A DNA stretch of 39,004 bases from Bacteroidota bacterium (GCA_026391715.1 JAPLDO010000079.1:1-39004); one strand, 5' to 3'. Counted from the first letter of the stretch, positions 1 through 8,909 are shown. The notes: a model not told the origin generated them from the sequence alone. A program made the numbers and translations.

Positions 1-540
1 TTTCTTTGAGGCTGCAACTGCCGTATCTTTCGTGTAATAGAACCCGATCAGCAGATATGATGAAACACCAACGAGTTCCCAGAAAATATACATTTGGAAA
101 ATGTTGGTGGCCACTACGAGACCGAGCATTGAGAAACTAAAAAGTGACAAAGTGGCAAAAAACCGCATAAAGCCCTTCTCCCCGTGCATATAACCGATGG
201 AGTAAACATGCACCATAAAGGAAACAGTAGTAATAACGATCAGCATCATAACCGAGATAGGATCGAGAAGTACGCCAATATCTATATGGAGCTTATCGGT
301 AAGGTTCAGCCAGCGCATATTAAAAGCCAGGAATTTCTCAAACGCGCCATCGGCAGCCCTCCCAAGAACAAAAAAGTACTTGTAGGCAGTAATGAGCGAG
401 AGAACCCAGATGACAAAGAGTCCGGCCGTACCGGCGATTCCCGACACGATGGGTTTGAAACGGTTCCCGAACAGGCCGACCACCACGAACATGAACAGGG
501 GAATCAGCAGGATCCAGGCAGTGTAACTGAAGTTTATCAT
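1..540 (-). CDS. nuoL: NADH-quinone oxidoreductase subunit L, N-terminal part (cut by window edge)
   Basis: Large membrane proton-pumping subunit of respiratory complex I. Only the first 180 codons are present, reading from ATG at 540 off the left edge. The translation begins MINFSYTAWILLIPLFMFVV and is strongly hydrophobic, with at least four membrane segments. It carries the NuoL/antiporter-family hallmarks FMVHVYSIGYM, RFFATLSLFSFSMLG and FWELVGVSSYLLIGF. It is the last nuo gene visible and lies 40 bases downstream of nuoK. That is the widest gap in the operon, and it holds a perfect hairpin. nuoM and nuoN would be expected beyond the edge. Identification is firm; length and C-terminus cannot be judged. 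Confidence 0.95.
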   Translation of the reverse strand, partial: MINFSYTAWILLIPLFMFVVVGLFGNRFKPIVSGIAGTAGLFVIWVLSLITAYKYFFVLGRAADGAFEKFLAFNMRWLNLTDKLHIDIGVLLDPISVMMLIVITTVSFMVHVYSIGYMHGEKGFMRFFATLSLFSFSMLGLVVATNIFQMYIFWELVGVSSYLLIGFYYTKDTAVAASKK

Positions 541-557
541 GTGTTTTTAGGGTTATT

Positions 558-577
558 CCCCAGGCTGAAGCCTGGGG
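558..577. repeat. Perfect palindromic hairpin (REP-like) between nuoK and nuoL
   Basis: CCCCAGGC at 558-565, loop TGAA at 566-569, and the exact complement GCCTGGGG at 570-577 form an 8-bp perfect GC-rich stem. It fills the unusually long 40-base nuoK-nuoL spacer. No T-tract follows on the operon strand, so it does not look like a complete intrinsic terminator. It resembles short REP-type palindromes scattered between genes in many bacteria. A role in mRNA processing or in setting nuoL dosage is possible but inferred. Confidence 0.7.
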
Positions 578-580
578 TTA

Positions 581-898
581 TTAATATTTCATTTCATTCA
601 TCTTTTCAACATCAATATTTACGAGGCGGCGATAGATGTTGAGAATAATGGCAATAGCCACCGATGCTTCAGCCGCTGCGACAGCGATTATAAAAATGGT
701 GAAAAACATTCCTTCGAGGCGATCGGAATATAAAATCTTGTTAAATGCCACAAAGTTGATGTTCACCGAGTTTAGTATCAGCTCGATTGACATGAGAATT
801 GTGATCAGGTTTTTTCTGACCAGGAATCCATAAATCCCGACAAAGAACATAATTGTGCCGGTGATAAGAAACCAGTGTAATGGAACGCCTTCAAACAT
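581..898 (-). CDS. nuoK: NADH-quinone oxidoreductase subunit K
   Basis: Small membrane subunit of complex I (MrpC/NuoK family), part of the proton channel chain next to NuoJ and NuoL. The 105 residues fit the usual length of about 100. Three membrane helices are visible, with family motifs GIYGFLVRKN, LMSIELILNSVNINFV and AAAEASVAIAIIL. The second and third helices contain the expected membrane glutamates. The gene starts 21 bases after nuoJ and is followed by a 40-base spacer with a hairpin before nuoL. Confidence 0.97.
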   Translation of the reverse strand: MFEGVPLHWFLITGTIMFFVGIYGFLVRKNLITILMSIELILNSVNINFVAFNKILYSDRLEGMFFTIFIIAVAAAEASVAIAIILNIYRRLVNIDVEKMNEMKY

Positions 899-919
899 AA
901 TTCGTTGGTATTATATGAA

Positions 920-1432
920 TTAATCTTTACGTTTCTTTGCAAGGATGATCGCCCCTACCATTGCAGCAAGCAGCAGGATGCTGATCACTTCAAAGGGCAG
1001 GGCATATCCGAATTTTTCGGTGCTGATAAGGCTTTTTGCTATTACCCTTATGTCGGTACGCTCACTGGTTGCAACAACCTCAGCCGGGAAATTGTATTGG
1101 AGAATGGTGGCGATCGTAATCACTGCGCCGAATCCGGAAGCGAGAAGAGCAGGGATAATTTTTTTCCATGATGGCGCTTCGAGTTTCTCGGCAATATGGC
1201 TGGTAAGCAAAATTGAGAATATAATAAGAACCACGATACCGCCGGCATACAGGGTTAACTGGATTGCCGCAAGGAAATTAAACCGCAGAAGGAAATACAT
1301 ACCCCCTGTGGCCACCAGCACAAACAGCAGGAAGGTTGCCGCCCGCAGTATCCGCCGGCTGGTGACGGTGAGGATAGAGAAAATGATAATGATCGCCGCG
1401 AATACCGCGAACATCAATTGATTGGCTGTCAT
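920..1432 (-). CDS. nuoJ: NADH-quinone oxidoreductase subunit J
   Basis: Membrane subunit of complex I (ND6 family), 170 residues, with five predicted helices. The family-typical segment LQLTLYAGGIVVLIIFSI is present here as IQLTLYAGGIVVLIIFSIL near residues 56-74. It overlaps the end of nuoI by 4 bases (ATGA), so translation of the two is probably coupled. It ends in a lysine-rich tail (KKRKD). Neighbours and order match other bacterial nuo operons. Confidence 0.96.
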   Translation of the reverse strand: MTANQLMFAVFAAIIIIFSILTVTSRRILRAATFLLFVLVATGGMYFLLRFNFLAAIQLTLYAGGIVVLIIFSILLTSHIAEKLEAPSWKKIIPALLASGFGAVITIATILQYNFPAEVVATSERTDIRVIAKSLISTEKFGYALPFEVISILLLAAMVGAIILAKKRKD

Positions 1433-1911
1433 TCTGCAATATCTTTAAGGATGGATGAACCGGGTTTATTTAAAATCTTGGTCAGTTTGGCACGATCAAA
1501 AACGGCATGTTCAAACTCCTGGCCCCAGGCTAACGCGTCGGAGGGACATGACTTTATACATAATCCGCAGAAAGTACACATCGAAAGATGATAGATATGC
1601 TTGTCAATGATGCGTTTCTTTTTGCCATCGGGCATTTCGATCTTGTTCTGAATAACCTCGATGGAGCCGTTGGGACAAGCTGTTTCGCATATCCCGCAAC
1701 CGGTACAGCGGTGCTCGTTATTCCCGTTGTGGGGCATCACCACTTCGCCCTTGAACCGGTCATACATTTTTAAGGTCTTACGGTTTTCCGGGTATTGCTG
1801 GGTTACGATCTCCCACGGGCTGAAGAAGTATCTTCCGGTTACTTTCATCCCCGTGAGGAGTGATTTCACTGCATGGAAGATCTCGGTAAAGTATGTGAAA
1901 ATGCTGTTCAT
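1429..1911 (-). CDS. nuoI: NADH-quinone oxidoreductase subunit I (2x[4Fe-4S] ferredoxin-like)
   Basis: Electron-carrying subunit of complex I that passes electrons towards NuoB. Of 160 residues, two complete CxxCxxCxxxCP clusters are visible: C69/C72/C75/C79 (CTGCGICETACP) and C112/C115/C118/C122 (CTFCGLCIKSCP). These would bind clusters N6a and N6b. The N-terminal segment, around residues 1-45, is the usual amphipathic membrane-contact region. The gene lies 6 bases downstream of nuoH and overlaps nuoJ by 4 bases. Confidence 0.97.
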   Translation of the reverse strand: MNSIFTYFTEIFHAVKSLLTGMKVTGRYFFSPWEIVTQQYPENRKTLKMYDRFKGEVVMPHNGNNEHRCTGCGICETACPNGSIEVIQNKIEMPDGKKKRIIDKHIYHLSMCTFCGLCIKSCPSDALAWGQEFEHAVFDRAKLTKILNKPGSSILKDIAE

Positions 1912-1917
1912 AGTTTT

Positions 1918-3006
1918 CTAAAAATGCCAACCCATTAATACAACAAATGCCATGATAAGAATGTTGACCAGGTTGATGGGCAACAGGTATTTCCATTCGA
2001 GTGTCAGAAGCTGGTCAATTCTGAGTCGCGGAAATGTCCATTTGAACCACATCATAATCCAGATAACAAAGAAGGTTTTTCCTATGTACCACACGAAAGG
2101 CGGGATGAAATCCATGATATGGTTGAATCCATTCCATCCGCTTACATGGAAAGCCATCCAACCGCCAAGGAATACCGTTGCAGCGATTGACGCCACAATA
2201 AACATATTCATGTATTCGGCGAGGAAGAAGAATGCAAATTTAATCCCGGAATATTCTGTATGGAAACCGGCGGTAAGTTCCGATTCGGCTTCGGCAAGGT
2301 CAAAAGGACCGCGGTTTGTTTCTGCAGTGCTGGAAATCAGAAAAACCACGAAGGCTATGAATGCAGGAATATGACCTTTGAAAATGAACCAGCCGTTTGC
2401 CTGTCCTTCCACGATTGCCGAAAACTGCATTGTTCCGGCAAGGATAATGATAGTGAGAAGCGATAAGCCCACAGAGAGCTCATAGCTGATAATCTGCGCC
2501 CCTGAACGCATTGCGCCGATAAGTGAATATTTACTATTGCTTGACCATCCTGCAAGCAGGATGCCCACCACGCCAAGCGATGATACGGCAATAACGTACA
2601 GAATCCCTATGTCGAAGTCTATTGCATGCAGTCCTTTTGCAAACGGAATAGCGGCAATTGCCATGAAAGAGGCTATGATGATAATGAATGGCGCCAGGTT
2701 AAATAACAACTGGTCGGCATTTTTAATTGTTATCAGCTCTTTCAACATCAACTTGATAAAGTCGGCGATGGTTTGAAAAAATCCATAAGGGCCTACACGA
2801 TTAGGTCCGACACGGTTTTGCATAAATGCACAAACCTTGCGCTCTGCATAGACCAGGAACAACCCGACCAGCGCGTAAAACAGCAGGATTGCCAACCCGA
2901 TGATGACCATTTCCACGGCAATTGCCCAGAAGGGCGACATGACACTGCGCAGAAATTGATCAATCCATTGGTTGAATGACGTAAAGTCGTAGATGCTAAA
3001 ATTCAT
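1918..3006 (-). CDS. nuoH: NADH-quinone oxidoreductase subunit H
   Basis: Membrane subunit (ND1 family) forming the quinone-binding junction between the hydrophilic and membrane arms. The 362 residues include about eight or nine helices. Family motifs include [19 protein letters not shown] near residues 55-75, the loop [20 protein letters not shown] with its conserved acidic residues, and [19 protein letters not shown] near the end. It follows nuoD directly, after 12 bases. In many bacteria nuoE, nuoF and nuoG lie at that position; here they do not. Confidence 0.98.
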   Translation of the reverse strand: MNFSIYDFTSFNQWIDQFLRSVMSPFWAIAVEMVIIGLAILLFYALVGLFLVYAERKVCAFMQNRVGPNRVGPYGFFQTIADFIKLMLKELITIKNADQLLFNLAPFIIIIASFMAIAAIPFAKGLHAIDFDIGILYVIAVSSLGVVGILLAGWSSNSKYSLIGAMRSGAQIISYELSVGLSLLTIIILAGTMQFSAIVEGQANGWFIFKGHIPAFIAFVVFLISSTAETNRGPFDLAEAESELTAGFHTEYSGIKFAFFFLAEYMNMFIVASIAATVFLGGWMAFHVSGWNGFNHIMDFIPPFVWYIGKTFFVIWIMMWFKWTFPRLRIDQLLTLEWKYLLPINLVNILIMAFVVLMGWHF

Positions 3007-3018
3007 AGATAAGTTTTA

Positions 3019-4146
3019 TTATCTGTCAATATCGGGAATAACATAGTCTAATGAACCGCCAATGGCGACCAGGTCAGCGATTTTCACACCGCGGCTGATA
3101 TGGTCAAGGGCGCTGAGGTTTGAGAAGTTCGGCGACCGGAATTTCATGCGGTATGGAGTTTTATTACCATCGCTCACCACATAAACGCCCAGTTCGCCGC
3201 GGGCTGCTTCAACCCGTTGGAAATACTCGCCCGCAGGAAGTTTGATTACAGCTTTCATTTTGGCTGCATAGTCGCCGGCAGGAATATTGTCAATGAGTTG
3301 TTCAAGGATCTTCATTGATTCGCGCATTTCATACATCCTCATCATGTAGCGTTCAAAAGTATCGCCGGCGGTTCCCAGTATTTCCTTGAAGTCCGCTTTA
3401 TCATAAACGCCGTAGGGATGATGTTTGCGAACATCGCAGGCAAACCCGGATGCGCGTCCCGAAGGACCTGTAACGCCATAGCTTATGGCATCCTCTTTTG
3501 AAATAATTCCGACGCCTTTGGTACGCAGTTGCATGATGATGTTGCCTGTAAGCAGGTCGTCATAATCCTTGATCTTCTTGCGGAAATATTTGATGAAATC
3601 CTTTACTCCTTTCTGAAAGTTGGGGTGAATGTCCATCATCAGCCCACCTGGAGTGTAATAACTGTGAAGCAACCTTGACCCAAAAGATTCCTCGAAAATG
3701 TCGAGAATTTTTTCGCGGTCGCGCAAGCCATAGAAGAAGCAGGTCAGTCCGCCCATATCCATTCCGAAACTGCACCACCACAACTGGTGCGAGGCAATGC
3801 GGTTCAACTCATCAACAATGGTTCTGATATATTTTACCCTTTCCGGAACATCAACTTCAAGCGCTTTCTCAACGAGCAAACAAACCGCGTGGTTGTTGAT
3901 GTGGGCTGAAAGGTAGTCCATCCTGTCGGTGAGATGAATGATTTGCGGGTATGTATCCTTTTCGCACATTTTCTCGATGCCGCGATGGATATACCCGCAA
4001 TGAGGTTTCAGGCTTTTAACGATCTCGCCCTGGAGTGAAACAACCAGCCGGAGAACGCCATGGGTTGAAGGGTGCTGAGGACCCATATTAATATGGTATT
4101 CCTCCTCCTCGATATTTTTAACAGGAAGGTTTATGACTTCTTTCAT
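3019..4146 (-). CDS. nuoD: NADH-quinone oxidoreductase subunit D (49-kDa-type)
   Basis: Hydrophilic-arm subunit that forms the quinone site with NuoB. The 375 residues include the signature MGPQHPSTHGVLRL near residues 21-34, GYIHRGIEKMCE and TGPSGRASGFACDVRK, and the C-terminal DYVIPDIDR. NuoC and NuoD are separate genes here, 3 bases apart; in many Bacteroidota they are fused. The ATG at 4146 gives a short N-terminal tail before the conserved core, which is reasonable. Confidence 0.98.
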   Translation of the reverse strand: MKEVINLPVKNIEEEEYHINMGPQHPSTHGVLRLVVSLQGEIVKSLKPHCGYIHRGIEKMCEKDTYPQIIHLTDRMDYLSAHINNHAVCLLVEKALEVDVPERVKYIRTIVDELNRIASHQLWWCSFGMDMGGLTCFFYGLRDREKILDIFEESFGSRLLHSYYTPGGLMMDIHPNFQKGVKDFIKYFRKKIKDYDDLLTGNIIMQLRTKGVGIISKEDAISYGVTGPSGRASGFACDVRKHHPYGVYDKADFKEILGTAGDTFERYMMRMYEMRESMKILEQLIDNIPAGDYAAKMKAVIKLPAGEYFQRVEAARGELGVYVVSDGNKTPYRMKFRSPNFSNLSALDHISRGVKIADLVAIGGSLDYVIPDIDR

Positions 4147-4149
4147 ACC

Positions 4150-4608
4150 TTACAGTTCTACAATGTTAACTTCATCAACATAATCTTTGCGCAACGGGTG
4201 TCCTTTCCAATCCTCTTCAAGGAAGAGTCTCCTCAGATCGGGATGGTGGTTGAAACGGATTCCCAGCAGGTCGTATATTTCCCGTTCATGAAACTCAGCG
4301 GTGCGCCACACATCGCAAACAGTATCAACAGCGCCGTTTTCGCGATCGGCAGTGCGCACTTTCAGCTCCAGTTGGTGTTTATTGGCGGTTGATTCGAGGT
4401 GATAGACCACTTCAAGGAATTTGACCATGTCAACCCCGGAAAGGCAGAAAAGAAAATCGAAGGCAAGGTCAGTCTCAAATTTGAGTTTGAACGCCAGATC
4501 GTGCATTTTTTCCGCTGGGATTACGAAGGTAAGGAACTGCTTGTTTTCCAGGAATTCTGCGTCGGGAACCAGTCCCATAATACGCTCTTTCAGCGCTGTT
4601 TGATCCAT
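4150..4608 (-). CDS. nuoC: NADH-quinone oxidoreductase subunit C (30-kDa-type)
   Basis: Hydrophilic-arm scaffold subunit. It has 152 residues, with the family signature HEREIYDLLGIRFNHHPDLR near residues 107-126, then RRLFLEEDWKGHPLRKDY close to the end. It sits 13 bases after nuoB and 3 bases before nuoD. The C-terminal end coincides with the end of the 30-kDa domain, confirming that it is a stand-alone C subunit and not a truncated CD fusion. Confidence 0.97.
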   Translation of the reverse strand: MDQTALKERIMGLVPDAEFLENKQFLTFVIPAEKMHDLAFKLKFETDLAFDFLFCLSGVDMVKFLEVVYHLESTANKHQLELKVRTADRENGAVDTVCDVWRTAEFHEREIYDLLGIRFNHHPDLRRLFLEEDWKGHPLRKDYVDEVNIVEL

Positions 4609-4621
4609 CTTGGGAAAATAT

Positions 4622-5173
4622 CTATTTTAAATTTTCGGTTTTTCTGGGGTTTGCCATTGATTCCAGTTTGATCTTCCGCTGAAGCTGCATTACGCCGTAA
4701 AGCAGAGCTTCGGGGCGAGGCGGGCAGCCGGGAACGTAAACGTCAACAGGAATTACATGGTCAACGCCGCGCACTACATGGTAACTGTTATAATAGAAAG
4801 GACCGCCGGAAACGGCGCAGGCGCCCATGGCTATCACATATTTTGGGTCAGACATTTGGTCGTAAAGACGTTTCAGAACCGGCGCCATCTTATTAACTAT
4901 GGTTCCGGCTACCACAATCACGTCAGCCTGGCGGGGAGAAGCGCGGTAAACTTCGATGCCGAAGCGTGCAAAGTCGTGCCGCGAAGCGCCTGCCGCCATC
5001 ATCTCGATACCACAGCAACTGGTTGCAAATGTAAGCGGCCAGATAGAATTTGAACGTCCCCAGTCAATCACAGCGTCAATAGTGGTAAGTAAAATATTGC
5101 CGCCCGACTGTTTAAAAAGGTCGAGGGTTTCGTTATCGCGGAAATCCGCCTCCTTCATGTTTTTTATTCCCAT
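4622..5173 (-). CDS. nuoB: NADH-quinone oxidoreductase subunit B (cluster N2)
   Basis: Carries the terminal [4Fe-4S] cluster N2 that reduces quinone. The four ligands are visible: the adjacent pair in ATSCCGIEM, one in [10 protein letters not shown] and one in [11 protein letters not shown] (C53, C54, C119, C150 in the 183-residue form). An ATG at 5194 would extend the frame by seven residues. I chose ATG 5173 because AGGAG lies about seven bases upstream and the overlap with nuoA falls to 10 bases. ATG 5158 (MKEADF) is a weaker alternative. Confidence 0.95.
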   Translation of the reverse strand: MGIKNMKEADFRDNETLDLFKQSGGNILLTTIDAVIDWGRSNSIWPLTFATSCCGIEMMAAGASRHDFARFGIEVYRASPRQADVIVVAGTIVNKMAPVLKRLYDQMSDPKYVIAMGACAVSGGPFYYNSYHVVRGVDHVIPVDVYVPGCPPRPEALLYGVMQLQRKIKLESMANPRKTENLK

Positions 5174-5514
5174 TTCAAGGCTCCTTTCTTCCATGCATAT
5201 AAAAGACCCAGACCAAGAACGAAAAAGAAAATAACAATCTCAACAAAAGCAATCATGCCCAATTCCTTCATCACTACTGCCCAGGGAAATATAAATACGC
5301 TTTCAACATCAAAAATCAAAAAAACGATGGCAAACAGATAATATCCCACATTGAACTGTAGCCAGGTAAGTCCTTCGGTAGGAATCCCACATTCGTAGGC
5401 TTCGGCTTTTTGCGGGTTTGTGGAATTGGGCGCCACATAATGGGCGAAAACAAGGGCGAACCCCACGAGGAATGCCCCCACGATGAAGAATAAAATCAGG
5501 CTTTCAGCGCTCAT
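5164..5514 (-). CDS. nuoA: NADH-quinone oxidoreductase subunit A
   Basis: First gene of the complex I operon; a small membrane subunit (ND3 family). The 116 residues contain three helices. The conserved loop [15 protein letters not shown], with its E-C-G triad between helices 1 and 2, is present, followed by [16 protein letters not shown] in helix 2. It overlaps the start of nuoB by about 10 bases. A TAnnTTTG-type element lies about 30 bases upstream, consistent with operon transcription starting here. Confidence 0.97.
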   Translation of the reverse strand: MSAESLILFFIVGAFLVGFALVFAHYVAPNSTNPQKAEAYECGIPTEGLTWLQFNVGYYLFAIVFLIFDVESVFIFPWAVVMKELGMIAFVEIVIFFFVLGLGLLYAWKKGALKWE

Positions 5515-5542
5515 AGTGAATCATTTAACAAATAGAAGGGGG

Positions 5543-5550
5543 CAAAGGTA
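5543..5550 (-). promoter_or_regulatory. Putative -7 element of the nuo operon promoter
   Basis: On the minus strand this reads TACCTTTG, matching the Bacteroidota -7 consensus TAnnTTTG, and it lies 29 bases upstream of the nuoA ATG. No clear TTTG -33 box sits about 19 bases further upstream, so the assignment rests on the -7 match and on position. Confidence 0.5.
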
Positions 5551-5725
5551 AAAATTATAATGTAATAACCTAAGCGAATATATTATACCGGAGACATATA
5601 AAGCATGTATTCATCAGAATATGTGATAGATATAAAACCAGTTTTAAAATATGTCAAAGAAGTGGTTGATATTTGTCAATGGTGATTTGTCGCCGCCGTT
5701 TTATTATTTTCATTTACTTTACCCC

Positions 5726-6553
5726 GTGAAGGAAACAGAATTTAAAATATCATATCGCGAAGGGCAGTCGTTTTCTGCCCGCGAATGGTCGCCAGACGGC
5801 GAACCAAGAGGCGTAATCGTTCTCATACATGGTTTGAGCGAGCATGCCGGACGGTATAGCTATGTGGGCGCTTTTTTTGCCGAATCCGGCTATACTATGA
5901 TAGTTGCCGATCTTCGCGGGCATGGAATGTCCTTTGGAAAAAGAGGTCATTTCCCTTCCATTGCCAGGGTAATGGATGACATCACTCTTTTCATCGAAGA
6001 AGCCCGCAAACGGCATCCCGGTTTACCTCTCTTTCTATATGGTCACAGCATGGGAGGGAATTTTGTCCTGAACTATCTCATCAGGAACCAACCGGAGGTG
6101 GCTGCCGCCGTAGTTACAAGTCCCTGGTTGCGACTTGCATTTGCGCCGCTGCGGTATAAGATTATCCTTGCAACAATAGTAAACAAGGTATTTCCCTCCA
6201 TGACCCAGCCTGATGGAGTTATTCCTTCGCTTCTGAGTCACGATGAAGAAGTTTGCAGAAAATATATTGCCGACCCGCTTGTTCATAGCATGATTTCCGT
6301 ACGGAGTTACCTTGAAATTTCGCTTGCCGGCGAGTATGCGCTGAAACATGCGCACAAGGTTGCCTCTCCGCTCCTGCTCATGCACGGCGACGGTGATTCC
6401 CTGACGTCTTTTGCCGCCACTGAGGAGTTTTCAAAAAATCTTACCTGTAAACATACTTTTAAACCATGGAAGGGGCTTTTCCACGAGCTGCACAATGAAG
6501 TTGAAAAAGAGACCGTCCTGAGTTTTATAAAGGAGTGGATTTATACGATTTAG
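5726..6553 (+). CDS. Alpha/beta hydrolase, monoacylglycerol lipase / lysophospholipase-like
   Basis: Likely hydrolyses monoacylglycerols or lysophospholipids. Visible are the oxyanion-hole segment LIHGLSEHAGRY, LRGHGMSFGKRGH, the nucleophile elbow GHSMGG, an acid in HGDGDSLTS and a histidine in KGLFHELHNE. These make a complete Ser-Asp-His triad (S133, D249, H278 counted from the upstream ATG at 5651). The frame is open from ATG 5651 (300 residues), but the first 25 residues do not look family-like. GTG 5726 gives 275 residues, the usual family length, so I prefer it; ATG 5651 remains possible. There is no signal peptide from the GTG start. It is transcribed divergently from nuo and looks monocistronic. 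Confidence 0.85.
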   Translation: MKETEFKISYREGQSFSAREWSPDGEPRGVIVLIHGLSEHAGRYSYVGAFFAESGYTMIVADLRGHGMSFGKRGHFPSIARVMDDITLFIEEARKRHPGLPLFLYGHSMGGNFVLNYLIRNQPEVAAAVVTSPWLRLAFAPLRYKIILATIVNKVFPSMTQPDGVIPSLLSHDEEVCRKYIADPLVHSMISVRSYLEISLAGEYALKHAHKVASPLLLMHGDGDSLTSFAATEEFSKNLTCKHTFKPWKGLFHELHNEVEKETVLSFIKEWIYTI

Positions 6554-6664
6554 TATTTTCACTTTGCGGTTTTTTAAAATGGAAAAGATAACCGAACCGG
6601 TTAGACATGGATACGCTTTTCAGAAATTAACAGGGAGGAGGTATCCAATCTATTTCACCAAATC

Positions 6665-6695
6665 TTTGTAGTTTCGTGAATTATCTATACTTTTG
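6665..6695 (+). promoter_or_regulatory. Bacteroidota-type promoter for the PpiD-like gene
   Basis: TTTG at 6665-6668 (-33 box), exactly 19 bases, then TACTTTTG at 6688-6695 (-7 box TAnnTTTG). Both boxes and the spacing match the consensus for the primary sigma factor of this phylum. The start codon at 6728 lies 32 bases after the -7 box. This is one of the best promoters in the window. Confidence 0.82.
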
Positions 6696-6727
6696 CACCC
6701 TGTTTTTAAAATATAATATTTTGTAGC

Positions 6728-8845
6728 ATGGCAATTATTGGAAAAATCAGAAAACACTCGGGACTTGCTGTCATTATTATTGGTGTAGCAATAGCGGCTT
6801 TTGTAATAGGAGATTTTGGCAAAAAGACAAAAAGAGGTTCCAACGACATTGGCGTTATAAACGGAGAGAGCATTCCGTACATGGAATTCAATGCCAAGGT
6901 GGAAAAAAACCTTGAAAGCCAGAAAGAAAATAGCGGCAAGGATAAAATGGCAGAGCAGGAAACATATCAGATTCGACAATCAACCTGGACTTCGACAGTT
7001 AAGGAGATTCTGATGGGTGAAGAGTACGACGAATTAGGGTTAACAGTAACTGCCGAAGAGCTTTTTGATCAGGTTCAGGGAAAACAACCGCATCGTTATA
7101 TTCTCCAGTATTTCAAAGATCCTGCAACCGGACAGTATAACCCTGCGGTTGTTCTCAACTATCTGAAAAATCTGGAAAAAATGGAACCCAAAGCCAGAAA
7201 CCAATGGTTACAGTTTGAAAAAGCTATAAAAGAAGATCGTCAGGAAACAAAATTTAACAACCTGCTCACAAAAGGATTCTATGTTCCGAAAGCCTTTTTA
7301 AAGAAAGATTATATAAACCAGTCCCGCACTATCAAGGCGCTCACAGTCGCTCCTGAAACTACATCAATTCCCGACACTGCTGTGAAGCTTACAGAGGCAG
7401 ACTATCAGAAATTTTACGATAAAAACAAAATTTACTTTTATCAGGATGAAGCATCCCGCGATCTTGATTATGTACTCTTCGAAGTTAAACCTTCGGATAT
7501 TGACCGTAAAAAAATCGCAGAAGATGTAGGTAAACTCTATGCAGATTTTCAGACCACTTCCAATGTGCTCAATTTTGCCAATGCAAATACCGATGTTAAA
7601 AACGATACGTCATTCGTAAAAAAAGGAGTTTATCCGGCACAGCTTGATACCCTTTTATTTTATTCAAAACCCGGAACAGTAATTCCTCCCTTTGAATTTA
7701 ACAATGCCTGGTATATGGCTAATATTCTCGACATTCAGGAGCGTCCCGATTCCATGAAAGGATCGCAGATTCTTGTTGCTTATGCCGGAACAGGAAACGA
7801 AAAAATCAACCGTACAAAAGAACAGGCTAAGATAAAAATAGACAGTCTGTTGAACGTTCTGAAGAAAAATCCGCAGGCATTTGCCGAAGTGGCAAAAAAA
7901 TATTCCGATTATCCAAGCGCGAAAGATGACGCCGGCGATTTGAAGTGGTTCCCCGATGGAAATCCCAATTTTGACCCGTTTTTCAATGCAGGTTTGCAAC
8001 TTAAACCAAATGAGATGAAGGTTGTTGATACCCGCATAGGTTACTCTTTGTTTATGCTTGCCGATAAATCTGCTCCGGTGAAAAAAGTTAAAGCAGCCGT
8101 ACTTACTCGTTCAATTGTTCCAAGCAACCAAACTTTCCAGGATACTTATTTACTTGCAAGTACTTTTGCCGGACAGAATAAAACCCCTGAAGCATTCGAT
8201 AAAGCAGCCGCTGCAAAAGGTTTACAAAAACGTTCCGCTCCCAATATCAGGCAAATGGATGGCTACATTATGGGACTTCCCTCTGCACGGGAGATGGTTC
8301 GTTGGGGGTATGCGGAAAATACTAAGGTCAACGAGATTAGTCCGGTGTTTGATTTGAGCGGCAAATATGCAGTCGCTATCCTGAAAGCCATTTCCGAAAA
8401 GGGTCAACAACCGCTTGAAGCTGTAAAAGCGCGAATTGAACCTTCGGTAAAAGCCTTGAAAAAAATCGAGATTATTTCCGAAAAAATGAAAAAAGCCGGT
8501 GAAGGAACAAAAGATATTACAGCAGTTGCAGCAAAGCTGGGAGCTAAAGTAGATACCTCAATGATTACTTTTGGCGGTTACGGAAGATCAAATATCGGAC
8601 GTGAAATGGAAATTGTCGGACAACTTTTCGACGCTAAAAAAGGCGAGTTTCTCGGTCCGTTAACCGGAAACTATGGCGCCTATTTCGTGGTAATTAATGA
8701 TATTGTTGAACCTCCCGCAAAGGACGATTTCAAATCGGAAAGAATGCAGCAAATTCAGAATTTTAATTCGCGGGTTTCAAATAATATGTATTCCGCTCTG
8801 GAAAAAATTGCAAAAATCACCGACAACCGGCTATTGTTCTATTAA
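6728..8845 (+). CDS. Membrane-anchored peptidyl-prolyl isomerase, PpiD/SurA type
   Basis: Envelope folding factor. The 705 residues begin with a short cytoplasmic tail, one transmembrane helix near residues 13-32 (LAVIIIGVAIAAFVIGDF) and a large periplasmic portion. An N-terminal SurA-like chaperone region covers roughly residues 40-240. A parvulin domain lies near residues 345-455: GSQILVAYAG at its start, AFAEVAKKYSDYPSAKDDAGDLKWF in the middle and VVDTRIGYSLFMLAD at its end. A second parvulin-like segment (GEFLGPLTGNYGAYFVVI) lies near residues 640-660. Bacteroidota PpiD homologues are of this size. It has its own strong promoter and terminator, so it is monocistronic. Whether the isomerase is active cannot be read from sequence. 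Confidence 0.9.
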   Translation: MAIIGKIRKHSGLAVIIIGVAIAAFVIGDFGKKTKRGSNDIGVINGESIPYMEFNAKVEKNLESQKENSGKDKMAEQETYQIRQSTWTSTVKEILMGEEYDELGLTVTAEELFDQVQGKQPHRYILQYFKDPATGQYNPAVVLNYLKNLEKMEPKARNQWLQFEKAIKEDRQETKFNNLLTKGFYVPKAFLKKDYINQSRTIKALTVAPETTSIPDTAVKLTEADYQKFYDKNKIYFYQDEASRDLDYVLFEVKPSDIDRKKIAEDVGKLYADFQTTSNVLNFANANTDVKNDTSFVKKGVYPAQLDTLLFYSKPGTVIPPFEFNNAWYMANILDIQERPDSMKGSQILVAYAGTGNEKINRTKEQAKIKIDSLLNVLKKNPQAFAEVAKKYSDYPSAKDDAGDLKWFPDGNPNFDPFFNAGLQLKPNEMKVVDTRIGYSLFMLADKSAPVKKVKAAVLTRSIVPSNQTFQDTYLLASTFAGQNKTPEAFDKAAAAKGLQKRSAPNIRQMDGYIMGLPSAREMVRWGYAENTKVNEISPVFDLSGKYAVAILKAISEKGQQPLEAVKARIEPSVKALKKIEIISEKMKKAGEGTKDITAVAAKLGAKVDTSMITFGGYGRSNIGREMEIVGQLFDAKKGEFLGPLTGNYGAYFVVINDIVEPPAKDDFKSERMQQIQNFNSRVSNNMYSALEKIAKITDNRLLFY

Positions 8846-8875
8846 CAGAAAAAGGCTAATTACTTAATGAATCGT

Positions 8876-8909
8876 AAAAGGCTGGCATTTTCGAATGTCA
8901 GCCTTTTTT
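8876..8909 (+). terminator. Intrinsic terminator of the PpiD-like gene
   Basis: Stem AAGGCTGGCATT (8878-8889), loop TTCG, then AATGTCAGCCTT (8894-8905) with a single G-T wobble. The stem is flanked by A residues and followed by four more T. A 12-bp stem with a stable tetraloop and a T-run, 33 bases after the stop codon, is a classic Rho-independent terminator. Confidence 0.9.

Noticed and set aside
184-642. 152-codon plus-strand frame over nuoL, the spacer and nuoK
   Set aside because: Its sequence is low-complexity and charged, the antisense image of NuoL. NuoL itself is unmistakable on the minus strand.
945-1421. 158-codon plus-strand frame opposite nuoJ
   Set aside because: It lies wholly antisense to nuoJ, and its translation has no family resemblance; it is a shadow of the membrane gene.
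5651-5725. First 25 codons of the hydrolase frame as part of the protein
   Set aside because: They lack family similarity and would make the protein longer than usual; GTG 5726 is preferred, though this is not certain.
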